Source: Alteromonas sp. LOR
GTDB taxonomy: Bacteria > Pseudomonadota > Gammaproteobacteria > Enterobacterales > Alteromonadaceae
Reading direction: 5' to 3'
NCBI RefSeq assembly: GCF_000753865.1
Contig: NZ_JQFW01000031.1
Location: forward strand, 153,515 to 217,514
Length of the DNA: 64,000 bases
Position numbers and translations under genes: made by a program. This document shows, piece after piece, positions 27,598 through 38,243 of this stretch; within the stretch, counting starts at the first letter, position 1; the number at the start of each line of letters is the position of its first letter. The notes under the pieces were generated by a model. It made no database searches. It was not told the origin of the DNA and was given only the letters and a program-made list of their open reading frames with translations.

Positions 27598-28220
27598 AGC
27601 GGACTCTCCAGCGGCCCTTCAAGCGCAAGGGGAGGAAGGTCTTTATTTTGCAGGCTGAAGTAAACGGGCTCGTCGCCCTCATCGCCATTGTAATTGAACG
27701 ACAAGGTAAACGGGGTCACATCGCCGCTCGACATAATAAGTATTTGGGGGGGAGGCAGCTTTTTATCTTCGTCACTGCCTATTTCAACACCGTCTTCTGA
27801 GACACTAAGGTTTTCATCAAACAACTCTCGGTCGAAAAGCTGATCTTCAACCACCCAAGGTAAGTCATCTAAATTTAGAGTAAGCGTGAAAGGCTCGGGC
27901 AGGGTGTGCACTGCGTATACGTCCTCACCCTCAATGCGCTGCCACTCGTCGTCGTCATCAAGATAAACAAAGTAATACTCGTTATCTTTTTGCTCAACGC
28001 GCACGCCAAGCTGCTGCTGGTTAAGCACGGCAAAATCGCTGGCCATATCCACAATAACCTGCAGCCGCTGAGCTTGGCTTTTAAGCAGGTCTGTTTTGCT
28101 GGCACCAAAGGCATTAAACATAACATAGCCAGCAGCTAAGCCCATAAGCAGCAGCACTAACATGACTTCTAATAAGGTGAAGCCGTTTGATGTTGTTGGA
28201 GTACTGCCACGCTTGTACAT
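27594..28220 (-). CDS. gspH: Type II secretion minor pseudopilin H
   Basis: A 208-residue minor pseudopilin linking the tip complex to the GspG shaft. The signal motif is NGFTLLEVMLVLLLMGLAAG (Glu at +5). The rest resembles GspH (KSQAQRLQVIVDMASDFAVL). It carries several acidic stretches (DDDDEW; SEDGVEIGSDEDKK), which probably account for its being somewhat longer than many GspH proteins. Confidence 0.92.
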   Translation of the reverse strand: MYKRGSTPTTSNGFTLLEVMLVLLLMGLAAGYVMFNAFGASKTDLLKSQAQRLQVIVDMASDFAVLNQQQLGVRVEQKDNEYYFVYLDDDDEWQRIEGEDVYAVHTLPEPFTLTLNLDDLPWVVEDQLFDRELFDENLSVSEDGVEIGSDEDKKLPPPQILIMSSGDVTPFTLSFNYNGDEGDEPVYFSLQNKDLPPLALEGPLESPL

Positions 28221-28238
28221 AGTGTGCTTGAGTTACGC

Positions 28239-28676
28239 CTAGTTGAGGTATTCGTTAATATTCCAGTTGCCGATATCGTCATCGGTACCGGGTTCGCGGT
28301 CTGGGCCGTTAGAGAAAATATCAACTACGCTAAGTTCTCCTGGGCTAATAAGCGCGTAAGGATTTCCCCATGGATCTTCTGGTAGGCGCTTAATAAAACC
28401 GCCTTCTGGATAGTTGCGCGGAATAGGGTCTAAGGTTGGCGCTGTCACTAAGGCATCAAGGCCTTGCTCGGTAGTAGGAAAGCGATTGTTGCGCAGCTTA
28501 TACATTTCAAGTGCACTTTCTAGCTGCTGAATATCTACCGCCGCTTTTTTAAGCTGGGCTTCTTCTTGGTTTCCCAAAATTTGAGGTGCCACCATTGATG
28601 CCATAATGCCGATGATTAACAGCACCACCATTACTTCAATCAAACTAAATCCAGAACTACGTTTTAAAGATTTCAT
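28239..28676 (-). CDS. gspG: Type II secretion major pseudopilin G
   Basis: A 145-residue major pseudopilin, the shaft subunit of the pseudopilus. The leader MKSLKRSSG is cut before FSLIEVMVVLLIIGIMASMV. The family core is present: KAAVDIQQLESALEMYKLRN, RFPTTEQGLDALV, and DPWGNPYALISPGE with the C-terminal calcium-loop region GPDREPGTDDDIGNW. Its start shares one base with the gspF stop (TAATG). Confidence 0.97.
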   Translation of the reverse strand: MKSLKRSSGFSLIEVMVVLLIIGIMASMVAPQILGNQEEAQLKKAAVDIQQLESALEMYKLRNNRFPTTEQGLDALVTAPTLDPIPRNYPEGGFIKRLPEDPWGNPYALISPGELSVVDIFSNGPDREPGTDDDIGNWNINEYLN

Positions 28677-29902
28677 TACATATTCACCATGTTATTCAAT
28701 GCTAAAATTGGCTGCAGAATTGCCATTACGATAAACAATACAATCCCTGCCATTGTGACTATCAATAAAGGTTCAAACACTTTTAGTGAGACACCAATAA
28801 GCGACTCGAATTCCCTATCTTGATTATCTGCGGCCCGGGCGAGCATTTGTTGCAATTCACCCGACTTCTCACCCGATGCAATCATATGCATCATCATAGG
28901 TGGAAATATTTTTGTATTATCCAATGCTGCTCTCAGGCTGCTACCTTCTTTAACGTTTATAGCGGCATCGGCAACTTGGTTCTTAATATGCTGGTTCTCA
29001 AGCACATCACCAGAGATTCGCATTGCCTCTAATAGCGGCACTGCACTGGCACTAAGAATACTGAGAGTACGGGCGAATCGCGCCGTATTGAGGCCGCGGG
29101 TTACCTTTCCAATGAGCGGTACTTTTAATAGTGCCTTGTGATAGCGCAGCTTCATTAGCTTTTGTTGCAACACACGCTGCATAATGACAACGAGTACCGC
29201 GATAGCTATCAATAAAAACAGGCCGTAGTTTTGTAGCCATGTACTCAATGAAATAAGAAATTGGGTAATGCCGGGAAGGTCCTGACCCATGTGGTCGAAT
29301 TGCCCCACAATTTTGGGTACCACCACGGTAAGCAATAGCAGCACAATGCCCATGGCAAAAAACAGCATGAGTGAGGGATAGACTAGCGCTTGGGTTATTT
29401 GACTGCGGGTTTGCTGACGTCGTTCGGTGTAATCAGCCAACCGATTTAATACGGTGTCTAAGTGACCTGATTTTTCACCTGCCGCCACCATAGAGCGATA
29501 GAGGTCGTCAAAAACACTGGGAAATTCACCTAGTGCGTCGGCAAGGCCATGGCCTTCAACTACCTTACTGCGCACCGCCATCATCATATTTTTCTGACGT
29601 GGTTTTTCACACTGCTCGGCAACGGCCAGTAGCGCTTCTTCAACGGGTAACGCAGATTCTACTAATGTGGCCATTTGGCGAGTAAGTAGCGCTAAGTCAG
29701 AGGCAGATATGCGCGGTTTGAACAGCGAGAAGCTAAACCCCGAGCCATTATTTTGTGCACGCTCAGCCACCTGTTCTACATCGAGTGGAATTAAGCCTTT
29801 CTCGCGAAGCTGTTGGCGCACTTGCCGAGCATTATCGCCCTCAAGTACACCACTTTCATTTTTACCGCGGGCATTGACCGCTTTATAAGCGAACGCTGCC
29901 AT
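28676..29902 (-). CDS. gspF: Type II secretion inner-membrane platform protein F
   Basis: A 408-residue polytopic protein at the base of the secretion machine, where it contacts GspE and the pseudopilus. It has two cytoplasmic T2SSF domains, each with a family motif (DLALLTRQMATLVESALPVE and FARTLSILSASAVPLLEAM). Transmembrane segments lie near the centre (LMLFFAMGIVLLLLTVVVP and LFLLIAIAVLVVIM) and at the C-terminus (LIVTMAGIVLFIVMAILQPI). Length is normal. Confidence 0.96.
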   Translation of the reverse strand: MAAFAYKAVNARGKNESGVLEGDNARQVRQQLREKGLIPLDVEQVAERAQNNGSGFSFSLFKPRISASDLALLTRQMATLVESALPVEEALLAVAEQCEKPRQKNMMMAVRSKVVEGHGLADALGEFPSVFDDLYRSMVAAGEKSGHLDTVLNRLADYTERRQQTRSQITQALVYPSLMLFFAMGIVLLLLTVVVPKIVGQFDHMGQDLPGITQFLISLSTWLQNYGLFLLIAIAVLVVIMQRVLQQKLMKLRYHKALLKVPLIGKVTRGLNTARFARTLSILSASAVPLLEAMRISGDVLENQHIKNQVADAAINVKEGSSLRAALDNTKIFPPMMMHMIASGEKSGELQQMLARAADNQDREFESLIGVSLKVFEPLLIVTMAGIVLFIVMAILQPILALNNMVNM

Positions 29903-29903
29903 A

Positions 29904-31475
29904 CTAGTCTTCCCTCGTTACTCGTAATACTTCTTCAAGTGAGGTTACCCCAGACAGCACTTTTCGACAGCCATCTTCTCGTATGCTTGGCGTAGTGGCT
30001 CTTATGTAACGCTCGATTGCCTGTTCGCCCACACCCTCATGCATCATTTCTCTCACGCGCTCATCAACAAGCAGCAATTCATGAATACCGGTTCTACCGC
30101 GATACCCAGTTTGATTACATGCAGCGCATCCTCGAGGGGTATAAATAATGGTGCTAGCATCAGCATCAGTGCCTAATACTTCAAGCTGTGATGCATCGGG
30201 TGTGTGAGGTTGTTTGCACTCTTTGCACAAGGTTCTCACCAAGCGCTGAGAGAGCACAGCCAGTAAACTCGACGATAACAAGAACGGCTCAATACCCATA
30301 TCTTCTAATCGCGTTATTGCACCGGCGGCCGTATTAGTATGCAGCGTAGAGAGTACCAAGTGACCGGTTAAACTGGCTTGAACCGCTATTTGGGCGGTTT
30401 CAATGTCTCGAATCTCACCAACCATCACCACGTCTGGATCTTGACGTAATATGGCTCGTAAGCCTCTTGCAAAGGTCATATCTACACGAGGGTTAACCTG
30501 AGTTTGTCCAATGCCGGGTAAATCAAATTCAATAGGGTCTTCAACGGTAAGAATATTTCTATCGCGAGAGTTAATCTCACTTAGCCCTGCGTACAAGGTG
30601 GTACTTTTACCTGAGCCGGTAGGGCCTGTAACCAAAATAATGCCGTGAGGCTTTCTAATAAGCGAAGAGAAAAAGTCTCTATTTCCCTGAGTCATGCCTA
30701 AATCTTCAAGATTAAGGCGTGCATTATTTTTATCAAGTAAACGCAACACCACTCGCTCGCCGTGACTTGAAGGCATAGTAGATACACGTACGTCTACCGC
30801 TCTACCTGCTATGCGCAAGGTGATACGACCGTCTTGTGGCACTCGTTTTTCAGCAATGTCCAACTTGGCCATTACTTTGATACGCGACACCAACATAGAG
30901 GATAGCTTGCGATTGGGGCGCAGTATTTCACGCAATACGCCGTCTACACGAAAGCGCACAACCAGTTGATTCTCGAAGGTCTCGATATGAATATCAGATG
31001 CCCCTTCTTTGATTGCCTCACCAAGCATCGCATTGATCAACTTGATGATAGGTGCATCATCTTCACTGTCTAGCAAGTCTTCTGTGTCGGGTAAATCTTC
31101 GGCAAGAGCAAACAAGTCACTCTCATTACCTAAATCTTCCATGAGCTGTTTAGCAGCCGAACTATCCCGCTGGAAAGCCGTCGTTAAGAAGCTTTCAAAC
31201 TCATCTGCCGGAATGGATTTAGGAACAAAAGGCTCACCGTAAAAACGACGCACTTCAGCAAATACGTCAAAAGGCGTGTTCTCAGTAAAATACAAAACAG
31301 CCGGTGTTTCATTCACTTCTAACAGCACTTGATTGCGCTTCGCGAAACTAAATGAAAGCTGTTTGGGCCCACCTTCTTGTTCAGGAAGACCCTCTTCGGC
31401 CATGGCTTCAAGCACTTCTTCTTGTGCTTCAAGTGCCTGAGTAAGTTGTTCGTCTTGCCCTGACATACTAGTCAT
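29904..31475 (-). CDS. gspE: Type II secretion ATPase E
   Basis: A 523-residue cytoplasmic ATPase that powers pseudopilus assembly. It has an N1E-like region (residues about 1-130), then N2E and the RecA-like C domain. Walker A is GPTGSGKST, the Asp box is VEDPIEF, Walker B lies in [14 protein letters not shown], and a His box reads [13 protein letters not shown]. The tetracysteine zinc motif is complete (CKEC and CAAC), followed by [12 protein letters not shown]. Its ATG overlaps the gspD stop by 8 bases. Confidence 0.97.
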   Translation of the reverse strand: MTSMSGQDEQLTQALEAQEEVLEAMAEEGLPEQEGGPKQLSFSFAKRNQVLLEVNETPAVLYFTENTPFDVFAEVRRFYGEPFVPKSIPADEFESFLTTAFQRDSSAAKQLMEDLGNESDLFALAEDLPDTEDLLDSEDDAPIIKLINAMLGEAIKEGASDIHIETFENQLVVRFRVDGVLREILRPNRKLSSMLVSRIKVMAKLDIAEKRVPQDGRITLRIAGRAVDVRVSTMPSSHGERVVLRLLDKNNARLNLEDLGMTQGNRDFFSSLIRKPHGIILVTGPTGSGKSTTLYAGLSEINSRDRNILTVEDPIEFDLPGIGQTQVNPRVDMTFARGLRAILRQDPDVVMVGEIRDIETAQIAVQASLTGHLVLSTLHTNTAAGAITRLEDMGIEPFLLSSSLLAVLSQRLVRTLCKECKQPHTPDASQLEVLGTDADASTIIYTPRGCAACNQTGYRGRTGIHELLLVDERVREMMHEGVGEQAIERYIRATTPSIREDGCRKVLSGVTSLEEVLRVTRED

Positions 31476-33513
31476 TATCCTCTAGCGCTTCTTTTTCAGT
31501 TAGATACTCTTCAAAAGAAGGCGGTAGCGACAGCTCATCGTCCCAATTAGGCATTGTGGGTGTGCTTGAATTAGGCATTAACGAAACACCGTCTTGCTGG
31601 CGTTTAAGCTGGAGCGCGCGGATGTAATTGTACTTTCTATGGCTGATAGAATTCATGGTTGCTGCATCACGCACAATGGTAGGCTTCAAAAATACCATGA
31701 GGTTACGCTTACGCTTGCTGGTAGAGGTAGATTTAAACAAGTTACCAAGAATAGGAATATCGCCAAGTAGAGGTACTTTTGACACACTTTCTTGAATATC
31801 TTCGTCAATGAGCCCGCCCAGCACAATAGTGCCGCCATCATCTACAATTACAGTGGTCTTTATTTCACGCTTGTTAATAGAGATGTCCACCGAGGTTGCG
31901 CCGCTTACGCTTGATACTTCTTGTTCAATGAGAAGCTGAACCGCATCACCTTCATTTATTTGAGGCGTTACCTTTAACTTTATACCCACTTCTTGGCGGT
32001 CTACCGTTGTGAAAGGGTTTGAATTATTCGCACCTGTTGTTGTACCGGTAATAATGGGAACTTCCTGACCTACGATGAAAAACGCTTCCTCGTTGTCCAT
32101 GGTAGTAAGGTGAGGAGTGGCAAGAATATTTGAATTGGTGTCGGTGCTTACTGCCTGCACAACCGCGCCCCAGCCATCTTCGATAATTCCTGCAATCATG
32201 CCGTTGGCACCTCCAAGTAGCTGCGCAAGCGGCTGAAAGTCGCCTTCTATGGTATCGGTGGTTTCAACAATATCACCATTTGCTGACGTTTGAGAACGAG
32301 GCACTTGTCGATCTTCAGCTTGGCGCAACGCCACACCTAATGCGCCAACAGGCACAATGCCATTATTAAACTGTGTACCACCGCCTTGCTCAGATACCCA
32401 CTGAACGCCTAGGGTAGTGCCGTCACCTTCAAATACTTCAACAATGATGGCTTCAACCTGCACTTGAGCACGACGAATATCGAGTTGACGCACCACTTCT
32501 TCCAGTGAGCGCATCATGTCGGGTTCTGCGGTAATGACAATGGCGTTGGAATCTTCATGGGCGTCAATGCTGATGTCGCGATTCGATGAAGAACGACGGG
32601 TAGAGGTGGTAGCACTGCCTTGTGTGTCTGCCTGAATACTGGCTGAAACACCCTGCAATACTTTCACCATGTCTTCTGCTTTTGCGTAGTTTAAAAACAG
32701 CACGCGAGTGTTGCCGTTAGACTCAAGCTCTTGGTCCATACGTTGGATAAGCGTGATGAGTCGTTGGCGGGCTTTAACGTCGCCGCTCACAATCACGGAG
32801 TTAGTCCTATCATCTGCCACAACACGGGGGTCAGACTTGGCGCCTGTATTTGCTTTGCCTTGAGATTTGTTAATGCTTTCAATAATGCGCACCATTTCAG
32901 ACGCTGAAGCATATCGTAACTTCACAATTTCTACTTCTTCGTCACCGGCGCGGTCAACACGTTCGATAATTTCCACTAAACGGTTAACTACCGCTGCTCT
33001 GCCGGTTAGCATCATCACGTTTGAAGGGTCGTGGCTCACTACATTTCCGCCACCGGCTTGGTCGTTTAGCTGGCGAAGAATAGGGGCTAGCTCGCGAACA
33101 GGTACATTGTAAACCGGGACAACTCGGGTAATAAATTCATCACCGTCTTGTTCTGCGCCTTCAACCACCGGAATATTTGAGGTTTTTGCATCTTTAGAGC
33201 GTACGACTTTTAAAATGCCGCTTGGCATTTCAACCACAGCAAAGTCGTATACCTGCAGCACGTTTAAGAAAAATTGATAGTACTGCTCTTCGCTGAGCAT
33301 ATCGTAACTGCGCACGCTAATTTTTCCGCGAACGTTAGGGTCGACGATAATGGTTCGCTCTAAGTTTTTACCCACAATATTAATGAATTCGTTAATGTCG
33401 GTATCTTTAAAATTAGGCATGTACTCGGCAGCGGTCACAGAGAAACACAGCAGCGCTGTACACACAGTGGTGGCTAAGCGAGATAACAATTTGTGGCTTG
33501 TGCGCCTTTTCAT
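31468..33513 (-). CDS. gspD: Type II secretion secretin D
   Basis: A 681-residue outer-membrane secretin that forms the exit pore. It has a signal peptide ([19 protein letters not shown]), an N0 domain beginning [17 protein letters not shown], and then the N1-N3 domains with ANSVIV-like repeats ([40 protein letters not shown]). The secretin domain has [14 protein letters not shown] near its end. The start has an AAGGAAG ribosome site. Length is normal for GspD. Confidence 0.97.
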   Translation of the reverse strand: MKRRTSHKLLSRLATTVCTALLCFSVTAAEYMPNFKDTDINEFINIVGKNLERTIIVDPNVRGKISVRSYDMLSEEQYYQFFLNVLQVYDFAVVEMPSGILKVVRSKDAKTSNIPVVEGAEQDGDEFITRVVPVYNVPVRELAPILRQLNDQAGGGNVVSHDPSNVMMLTGRAAVVNRLVEIIERVDRAGDEEVEIVKLRYASASEMVRIIESINKSQGKANTGAKSDPRVVADDRTNSVIVSGDVKARQRLITLIQRMDQELESNGNTRVLFLNYAKAEDMVKVLQGVSASIQADTQGSATTSTRRSSSNRDISIDAHEDSNAIVITAEPDMMRSLEEVVRQLDIRRAQVQVEAIIVEVFEGDGTTLGVQWVSEQGGGTQFNNGIVPVGALGVALRQAEDRQVPRSQTSANGDIVETTDTIEGDFQPLAQLLGGANGMIAGIIEDGWGAVVQAVSTDTNSNILATPHLTTMDNEEAFFIVGQEVPIITGTTTGANNSNPFTTVDRQEVGIKLKVTPQINEGDAVQLLIEQEVSSVSGATSVDISINKREIKTTVIVDDGGTIVLGGLIDEDIQESVSKVPLLGDIPILGNLFKSTSTSKRKRNLMVFLKPTIVRDAATMNSISHRKYNYIRALQLKRQQDGVSLMPNSSTPTMPNWDDELSLPPSFEEYLTEKEALEDND

Positions 33514-33540
33514 TCTAACTTCCTTTATTTCTTAATCTGT

Positions 33541-33596
33541 AAACGGCCGTTTAAGCTGTATTTCTTGCCTAACTGAAACTTTCCCTAGCGGGAAAG
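33541..33596 (-). promoter_or_regulatory. Palindrome and hairpin between gspC and gspD
   Basis: The 106-base gap between gspC and gspD is the largest in the operon. It contains AAACGGCCGTTT (33541-33552), a perfect 12-base palindrome. It also contains a 7-bp hairpin, CTTTCCC (33579-33585) pairing with GGGAAAG (33590-33596) over a 4-base loop. Only a weak T run follows on the minus strand, so it may be an attenuator or mRNA-processing site instead of a full terminator. Confidence 0.5.
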
Positions 33597-33619
33597 AATG
33601 CCAGTTTTTTGTTAGCGTT

Positions 33620-34543
33620 TTATGACTCAGGCAAGTCGAGGTACAGCGTGGTGAAACTACCATCACGAATAATTGTTAATTCTATCGATTGCGCAGAACG
33701 AAGCTCTGATAATGCCTCTTGCGACTGCTGTAGGTCAGTTAAATCCAACCCGTTAATTTGTGAAATCACATCACCGGCTTTAAGACCTGCAGAAGCAAAG
33801 AGAGCAGGTTCACGGCCTGGGCTTACTTGATAGCCAATCAGCTGACCGCCCTCAGTTTTTGGTGATATTGAAATAAAATCAGTAAAGTTTGCAGGTCGCT
33901 CACGTAAAGCTGCTGTGGCCTCAAGGGCCTCTTCGCTGAGCTCTTGCGCTTGAGCTTCGTCGTTACGTGCTGGCGATGGACCCATACGCTCCTGCTGCTC
34001 ACGTCTGCGATTCGCCTCTTCATAATCGATACCATCGAGCATGAGCGTTTCTTTGCGGATCCCATTTTTGATGATTACGCGATCGTTATACACCGTTTGC
34101 AGAGTAGCATTGGTCCCTTCAATTTTTTCACCCAAACCATACACGGCTTGGCTGTTACTATTTTCTATAATGGCTGTGCCGGATTCTTGCTCCGAACTTG
34201 CCACGACACCGGTTAGCGTTAAGTTTAAACGGGTTTCGGGTGCGTCGGTGACTTCTTCAGTTTGGGCTGACTGAGGTACGGCTGCGGCATCTCCGAAAAG
34301 ATTTAGCTGTTGTATTTTGCCAAGATTGACCCCACTTTTCCCATTAGGCGTACTTATGGGAGCAATGCGTGATGCTGTTGGTGTCGCAGACAGCGATGGT
34401 TCAGGTATAATCTGCCACACAAGTTTGGCTGTGAATGCAATTAAATACAGACTTAGCAGAACCACTACAAGGGTGTGTAGCTGTTTTTGATGCTGGTTCA
34501 CAAAAACAACCAGAGATTGTGGATTGGGTTTATTGAATGTCAT
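33620..34543 (-). CDS. gspC: Type II secretion system protein C
   Basis: A 307-residue inner-membrane protein linking the platform to the GspD secretin. It has a short cytoplasmic N-terminus, one transmembrane segment (TLVVVLLSLYLIAFTAKLVW, about residues 20-40), a homology region (LNLTLTGVVASSEQESGTAI and YGLGEKIEGTNATLQTVYND), and a C-terminal PDZ domain (GYQVSPGREPALFASAGLKA, then GDVISQINGLDLTD). First gene of the gsp operon, so the operon promoter should lie between 34544 and 34669, back to back with that of hslR. Confidence 0.95.
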   Translation of the reverse strand: MTFNKPNPQSLVVFVNQHQKQLHTLVVVLLSLYLIAFTAKLVWQIIPEPSLSATPTASRIAPISTPNGKSGVNLGKIQQLNLFGDAAAVPQSAQTEEVTDAPETRLNLTLTGVVASSEQESGTAIIENSNSQAVYGLGEKIEGTNATLQTVYNDRVIIKNGIRKETLMLDGIDYEEANRRREQQERMGPSPARNDEAQAQELSEEALEATAALRERPANFTDFISISPKTEGGQLIGYQVSPGREPALFASAGLKAGDVISQINGLDLTDLQQSQEALSELRSAQSIELTIIRDGSFTTLYLDLPES

Positions 34544-34669
34544 GCTGCCACTGATGGTACTGCTTTAAAATAAAGTGAATTTTTGGTTAACCGCGCTTTA
34601 GCGAATCCATAATAGCCTAGTAAAGGTTAGGGTCACAACACTAAAGCAACACCGTTACGAAATTATTAT
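34544..34669. promoter_or_regulatory. Divergent promoter region gspC / hslR
   Basis: A 126-base gap separates two divergent operons (gspC-N to the left, hslR-hslO to the right). AT-rich sequence near both starts is compatible with promoters. I could not fix exact boxes, and hslR lacks an obvious ribosome site. Confidence 0.4.
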
Positions 34670-35074
34670 ATGAACCAATCGAATAGCAACAATACAACAC
34701 AAAATGTCAGGCTGGACAAGTGGCTGTGGGCTGCAAGATTTTTCAAAACCCGCGCAATAGCTCGAGATATGGTTCAGTCAGGCAAAGTTCACTACAACGG
34801 TCAACGTGCTAAACCAAGCAGGAACGTAGAGCTTGGCGCTAGGGTAAAAGTTCCCTCAGGCTTCGATTCTCGTGACATTGAGGTGCTCGGGCTTAGTGAT
34901 AAACGGTTAAGCGCGCCTCTGGCACAGGAGCTTTACGCGGAAACCGCTGAAAGTGTAACAAAACGTGAAGAAAACCAAGCTGCGCGTAAATTAAACGCTT
35001 TTCATAGTCCTAAGCCTGATAACAGACCAGACAAAAAGCAGCGACGACAGATTATTAAATTTAAACAGCAATAA
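34670..35074 (+). CDS. hslR: Ribosome-associated heat shock protein 15 (Hsp15)
   Basis: A 134-residue S4-domain RNA-binding protein. The S4 core is VRLDKWLWAARFFKTRAIAR, then MVQSGKVHYNGQRAKPSRNV and GARVKVPSG. The C-terminal tail is basic (PDNRPDKKQRRQIIKF). In E. coli Hsp15 binds stalled 50S subunits carrying nascent chains and helps recycle them after heat shock. It sits 21 bases before hslO, the usual partner, so both are probably one heat-shock operon. Confidence 0.95.
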   Translation: MNQSNSNNTTQNVRLDKWLWAARFFKTRAIARDMVQSGKVHYNGQRAKPSRNVELGARVKVPSGFDSRDIEVLGLSDKRLSAPLAQELYAETAESVTKREENQAARKLNAFHSPKPDNRPDKKQRRQIIKFKQQ

Positions 35075-35095
35075 TTGCTGTAAACAGGATTAGTT

Positions 35096-35995
35096 ATGAG
35101 CGATTTCGATAATTTACACCGCTTTTTATTTACCCAAGCCAATGTGCGCGGTGAGCTAGTGCGTTTAAACGACAGCTTAAAAAACATTGTGCATAGCTAC
35201 GAGTACCCCGTTCAAATTCAGCAATTGCTGTGCGAGATGGCAGCAGCAACGTCGTTACTGACCGCAACGCTTAAGTTTGAAGGCGAAATTGGCCTGCAGG
35301 TACAAAGCAAAGGGCCAGTGAGTTATGCGGTTGTCAATGCCACGCACAATCAAACCCTTAGAGGCGTTGCCCGTTGGGATGAAAGCCTAACCACGTTACC
35401 GGAGAGCTTTTCCGAGCTGCTTACCGACGCTGTGCTTGTGATTACCATTACCCCTGATGAAGGTGAGCGTTACCAAGGGGTAGTTGCGCTAGACAAGCCT
35501 AGCCTTGCCGAATGCATCGAGGGATATTTTCAACAGTCTGAACAGCTGGCCACCAAGGTTCAGTTAATGACTGACTTACAAGATGCAGAAAGTGCGAAGG
35601 CCGCTGGTGTACTACTTCAAGTGCTGCCTGCCCAAGCAAGCGCGACGGATTTGGCTTCAGCAAATGATTTTGAACACATTACTAAGCTTACGGAAACATT
35701 AAAGCAAGAAGAGATGTTTTCGCTGTCGGTAGAAGAAATACTGTATCGCTTGTATCACCAAGAAGAGGTAGAGGTGTTCCCGCCTAAGACAGTATCGTTT
35801 GCCTGCACGTGTTCAAAAGAGCGCAGTGCTGAAGCGCTTCGACATGTAGAGAAGGCAGAGCTTAACTCTATTATTGAAGAAGAAGGCGCAGTAAAAATGA
35901 ATTGCCAGTACTGTCATGTGGAATATCGCTTTGACAGTATCGACGTGGAAGCGATTCATAACGGCAACTATGGCGGACCGGCTACAAACCAGTAG
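35096..35995 (+). CDS. hslO: Redox-regulated chaperone Hsp33
   Basis: A 299-residue cytoplasmic holdase chaperone activated by oxidation. The N-terminal domain has family features such as LLCEMAAATSLLTATLKFEG and LQVQSKGPVSYAVVNA. The C-terminal zinc redox switch is complete: CTCSKER (C-x-C) and CQYC (C-x-x-C). The ATG has an AGGA site. It follows hslR directly, fitting a stress operon. Confidence 0.97.
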   Translation: MSDFDNLHRFLFTQANVRGELVRLNDSLKNIVHSYEYPVQIQQLLCEMAAATSLLTATLKFEGEIGLQVQSKGPVSYAVVNATHNQTLRGVARWDESLTTLPESFSELLTDAVLVITITPDEGERYQGVVALDKPSLAECIEGYFQQSEQLATKVQLMTDLQDAESAKAAGVLLQVLPAQASATDLASANDFEHITKLTETLKQEEMFSLSVEEILYRLYHQEEVEVFPPKTVSFACTCSKERSAEALRHVEKAELNSIIEEEGAVKMNCQYCHVEYRFDSIDVEAIHNGNYGGPATNQ

Positions 35996-36421
35996 TCAAG
36001 GTCCTTACGCAGTTGGCAAGGGCAACACGCTCTAGCCATTTAAACGCCATTCACTACGCCCATCAAGAAATGACCGCAAGTCAGGTGGGCGCAATTTACT
36101 ATTGATTAAAAAATCAACACTGGTCAATGTGTTGATCTTACCCACTTCTTCCCTTTCGTTCTAAATATCAATTTTTGCATGTTTTTTCAGCATCGTTTAT
36201 TGGCGAAAATGAATATAAACAACGAATGCACGACGCATATTTGCCCTTTTTCAAGAGGGGAAACGCTTTCATGTAATAAAATTACATTATTTTTGAAAGT
36301 TGAGCCTGTTTCAGTCTTGTCTCTATTTATAAATGCTCTCTATATACTTGTTTACTTGCCTTTCTTGATGGTGTTACTTTTTTGAAAGGCAATTTGTAAT
36401 ATTACATAAAGGGTAACAACT
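35996..36421. promoter_or_regulatory. Upstream region of pckA with an 8-bp inverted repeat
   Basis: This 426-base AT-rich gap must hold the pckA promoter. ATCAACAC (36113-36120) and GTGTTGAT (36129-36136) form a perfect inverted repeat with an 8-base loop. On the minus strand it is followed by TTTTTT, but no minus-strand gene ends there. It may be an operator or a weak end signal for hslO. A short open frame at 36179-36385 is hydrophobic only at its end and not convincing as a gene. Confidence 0.4.
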
Positions 36422-37984
36422 ATGACTGCTGCTGAATCAATTCAGACGGACTTGAAAGTAACACCGCTCACCAATCTCACCTCTGCCGAGCTTATTCAGC
36501 GTGCCCTTGAGCGCGGTGAAGGCATCTTAGATAAAAACGGTGCGCTTGTTGTACAAACAGGTAAAAGAACAGGGCGTTCTCCCAACGATAGATTTATCGT
36601 AAAAGAACCATCGAGTGAGAATGATATCGACTGGGGTAAAGTGAATAAACCCTTCGATTCAGAGAAGTTTGATGCATTGTGGGAACGCGTTGACGCTTAC
36701 TTATCGACTAAAGAGCACTTTTTGTCACACCTTCAAGTGGGTTCAGATCCAGAACATGCACTGCCATTAGAAGTACGCACTCAAACTGCATGGCAGCATG
36801 TGTTTGCTCGCAACCTATTTATTAGACCCGAGCAGTGGAACACGAAAGATGAGCAGCCTTGGCAGATACTTAACGTACCTGGGTTTGAATGTGTTCCAGA
36901 GCGCGACGGTACAAACAGTGACGGCACGGTGATTATTAATTTCGCTAAAAAACGCGTACTTTTAGCGGGTATGCGTTATGCCGGCGAAATGAAAAAGGCC
37001 ATGTTTTCAGTACAAAACTTCCTGTTGCCTGCTAAAGATGTGCTGCCAATGCATTGCTCTGCAAACGTGGGCGAAGAAGGCGATGTTACCCTTTTCTTCG
37101 GCCTGTCAGGCACAGGAAAAACAACCTTGTCTGCCGATCCTAAGCGCTTCTTAATTGGCGATGACGAACACGGCTGGGCACCGGAGAGCGTGTTTAATAT
37201 TGAAGGCGGTTGCTATGCAAAATGTATCGACCTATCTCAAAAGAATGAGCCTGTTATTTGGAACGCGATTAAATTCGGCACCATTTTAGAAAATGTGGTG
37301 CTTGATGATACGCGTACACCTGATTACAAAGACACGTCGCTCACTCAAAACTCTCGTGCCGCTTATCCTCTTGAGCATATTGAAAAGCGCGTAGCAGAAA
37401 ATAGAGGCGGTGAGCCCCGCTCGGTGGTGTTTTTAACCTGTGATGTGAGCGGTGTTTTACCGCCAGTGTCGGTGTTAAGCGAAGAGGCCGCGGCATATCA
37501 TTTCTTAAGTGGCTACACTGCAAAAGTGGGCTCTACAGAAATTGGCTCAACCAGCGACATAGAATCAACGTTCTCTACTTGCTTTGGTGCGCCATTTTTC
37601 CCTCGTCCCGCAGGCGTTTACGCAGAGCTTTTAATTAAACGAGTAAAAGCGTTTGGCGCAAAAGTGTATTTAGTGAATACAGGTTGGACAGGCGGACCTT
37701 ACGGAACCGGCAGTCGCTTTGATATTCCAACGACTCGCGCGGTGATCGACGCCATTGTTTCAGGTGAATTGGCCGACGTTGAAACCCAGTACATAGAAGG
37801 GTTAAATCTTGATGTACCTGTGGCGGTTCCAGGCGTAGACAGCAACCTATTGGTACCTAAAAACACCTGGGCAGATAAGGCTAGCTATGAAGCATTTGCT
37901 GCTAACCTTGTTAGCGATTTCCAGCAAAACTTTGAAAAATACGATGTTAACGACGCTATCGTAAAAGCAGGCCCAGGTAACTAG
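36422..37984 (+). CDS. pckA: ATP-dependent phosphoenolpyruvate carboxykinase
   Basis: A 520-residue cytoplasmic enzyme converting oxaloacetate plus ATP to phosphoenolpyruvate, CO2 and ADP, the first committed step of gluconeogenesis from TCA intermediates. The P-loop (kinase-1a) motif [16 protein letters not shown] is intact, and the metal-binding region LIGDDEHGW follows. [15 protein letters not shown] near residue 45 and [17 protein letters not shown] near residue 418 are also diagnostic. A GGG-containing ribosome site precedes the ATG. It is followed by a clear terminator at 38044, so it is monocistronic. Confidence 0.98.
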   Translation: MTAAESIQTDLKVTPLTNLTSAELIQRALERGEGILDKNGALVVQTGKRTGRSPNDRFIVKEPSSENDIDWGKVNKPFDSEKFDALWERVDAYLSTKEHFLSHLQVGSDPEHALPLEVRTQTAWQHVFARNLFIRPEQWNTKDEQPWQILNVPGFECVPERDGTNSDGTVIINFAKKRVLLAGMRYAGEMKKAMFSVQNFLLPAKDVLPMHCSANVGEEGDVTLFFGLSGTGKTTLSADPKRFLIGDDEHGWAPESVFNIEGGCYAKCIDLSQKNEPVIWNAIKFGTILENVVLDDTRTPDYKDTSLTQNSRAAYPLEHIEKRVAENRGGEPRSVVFLTCDVSGVLPPVSVLSEEAAAYHFLSGYTAKVGSTEIGSTSDIESTFSTCFGAPFFPRPAGVYAELLIKRVKAFGAKVYLVNTGWTGGPYGTGSRFDIPTTRAVIDAIVSGELADVETQYIEGLNLDVPVAVPGVDSNLLVPKNTWADKASYEAFAANLVSDFQQNFEKYDVNDAIVKAGPGN

Positions 37985-38043
37985 TCACTGACTAACCCGA
38001 TAAAAAAAGAAAAATAAAAAATACGCTCTGCTTACCCTCAAAG

Positions 38044-38072
38044 GCCCACACTCTGTTGTGGGCTTTTTTTTA
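38044..38072 (+). terminator. Rho-independent terminator after pckA
   Basis: GCCCACA (38044-38050) pairs with TGTGGGC (38057-38063) over a 6-base loop, and a run of eight T residues follows immediately. Confidence 0.93.
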
Positions 38073-38243
38073 ACATTTTTAACACTATGAATACGTATGT
38101 TTATTTTGTTCCCTTACAGGGCTGGGTATTATGAATACTATCAATGTAATGTGGCTATAACGCTACCTTTCTTGCTCGCTTTGCAAACAAGCTGGCGGTG
38201 TTGTTGAGAGGCGAGTGAGTGTAGTCTATAAGGAAATGCGCTT

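Noticed and set aside
36113..36136. Inverted repeat before pckA as a definite terminator
   Set aside because: The T run is on the minus strand, where no gene ends. It is recorded only as a possible regulatory dyad.
36179..36385. Possible 68-codon gene upstream of pckA
   Set aside because: No ribosome site and no family features. It lies in a region that must hold the pckA promoter.
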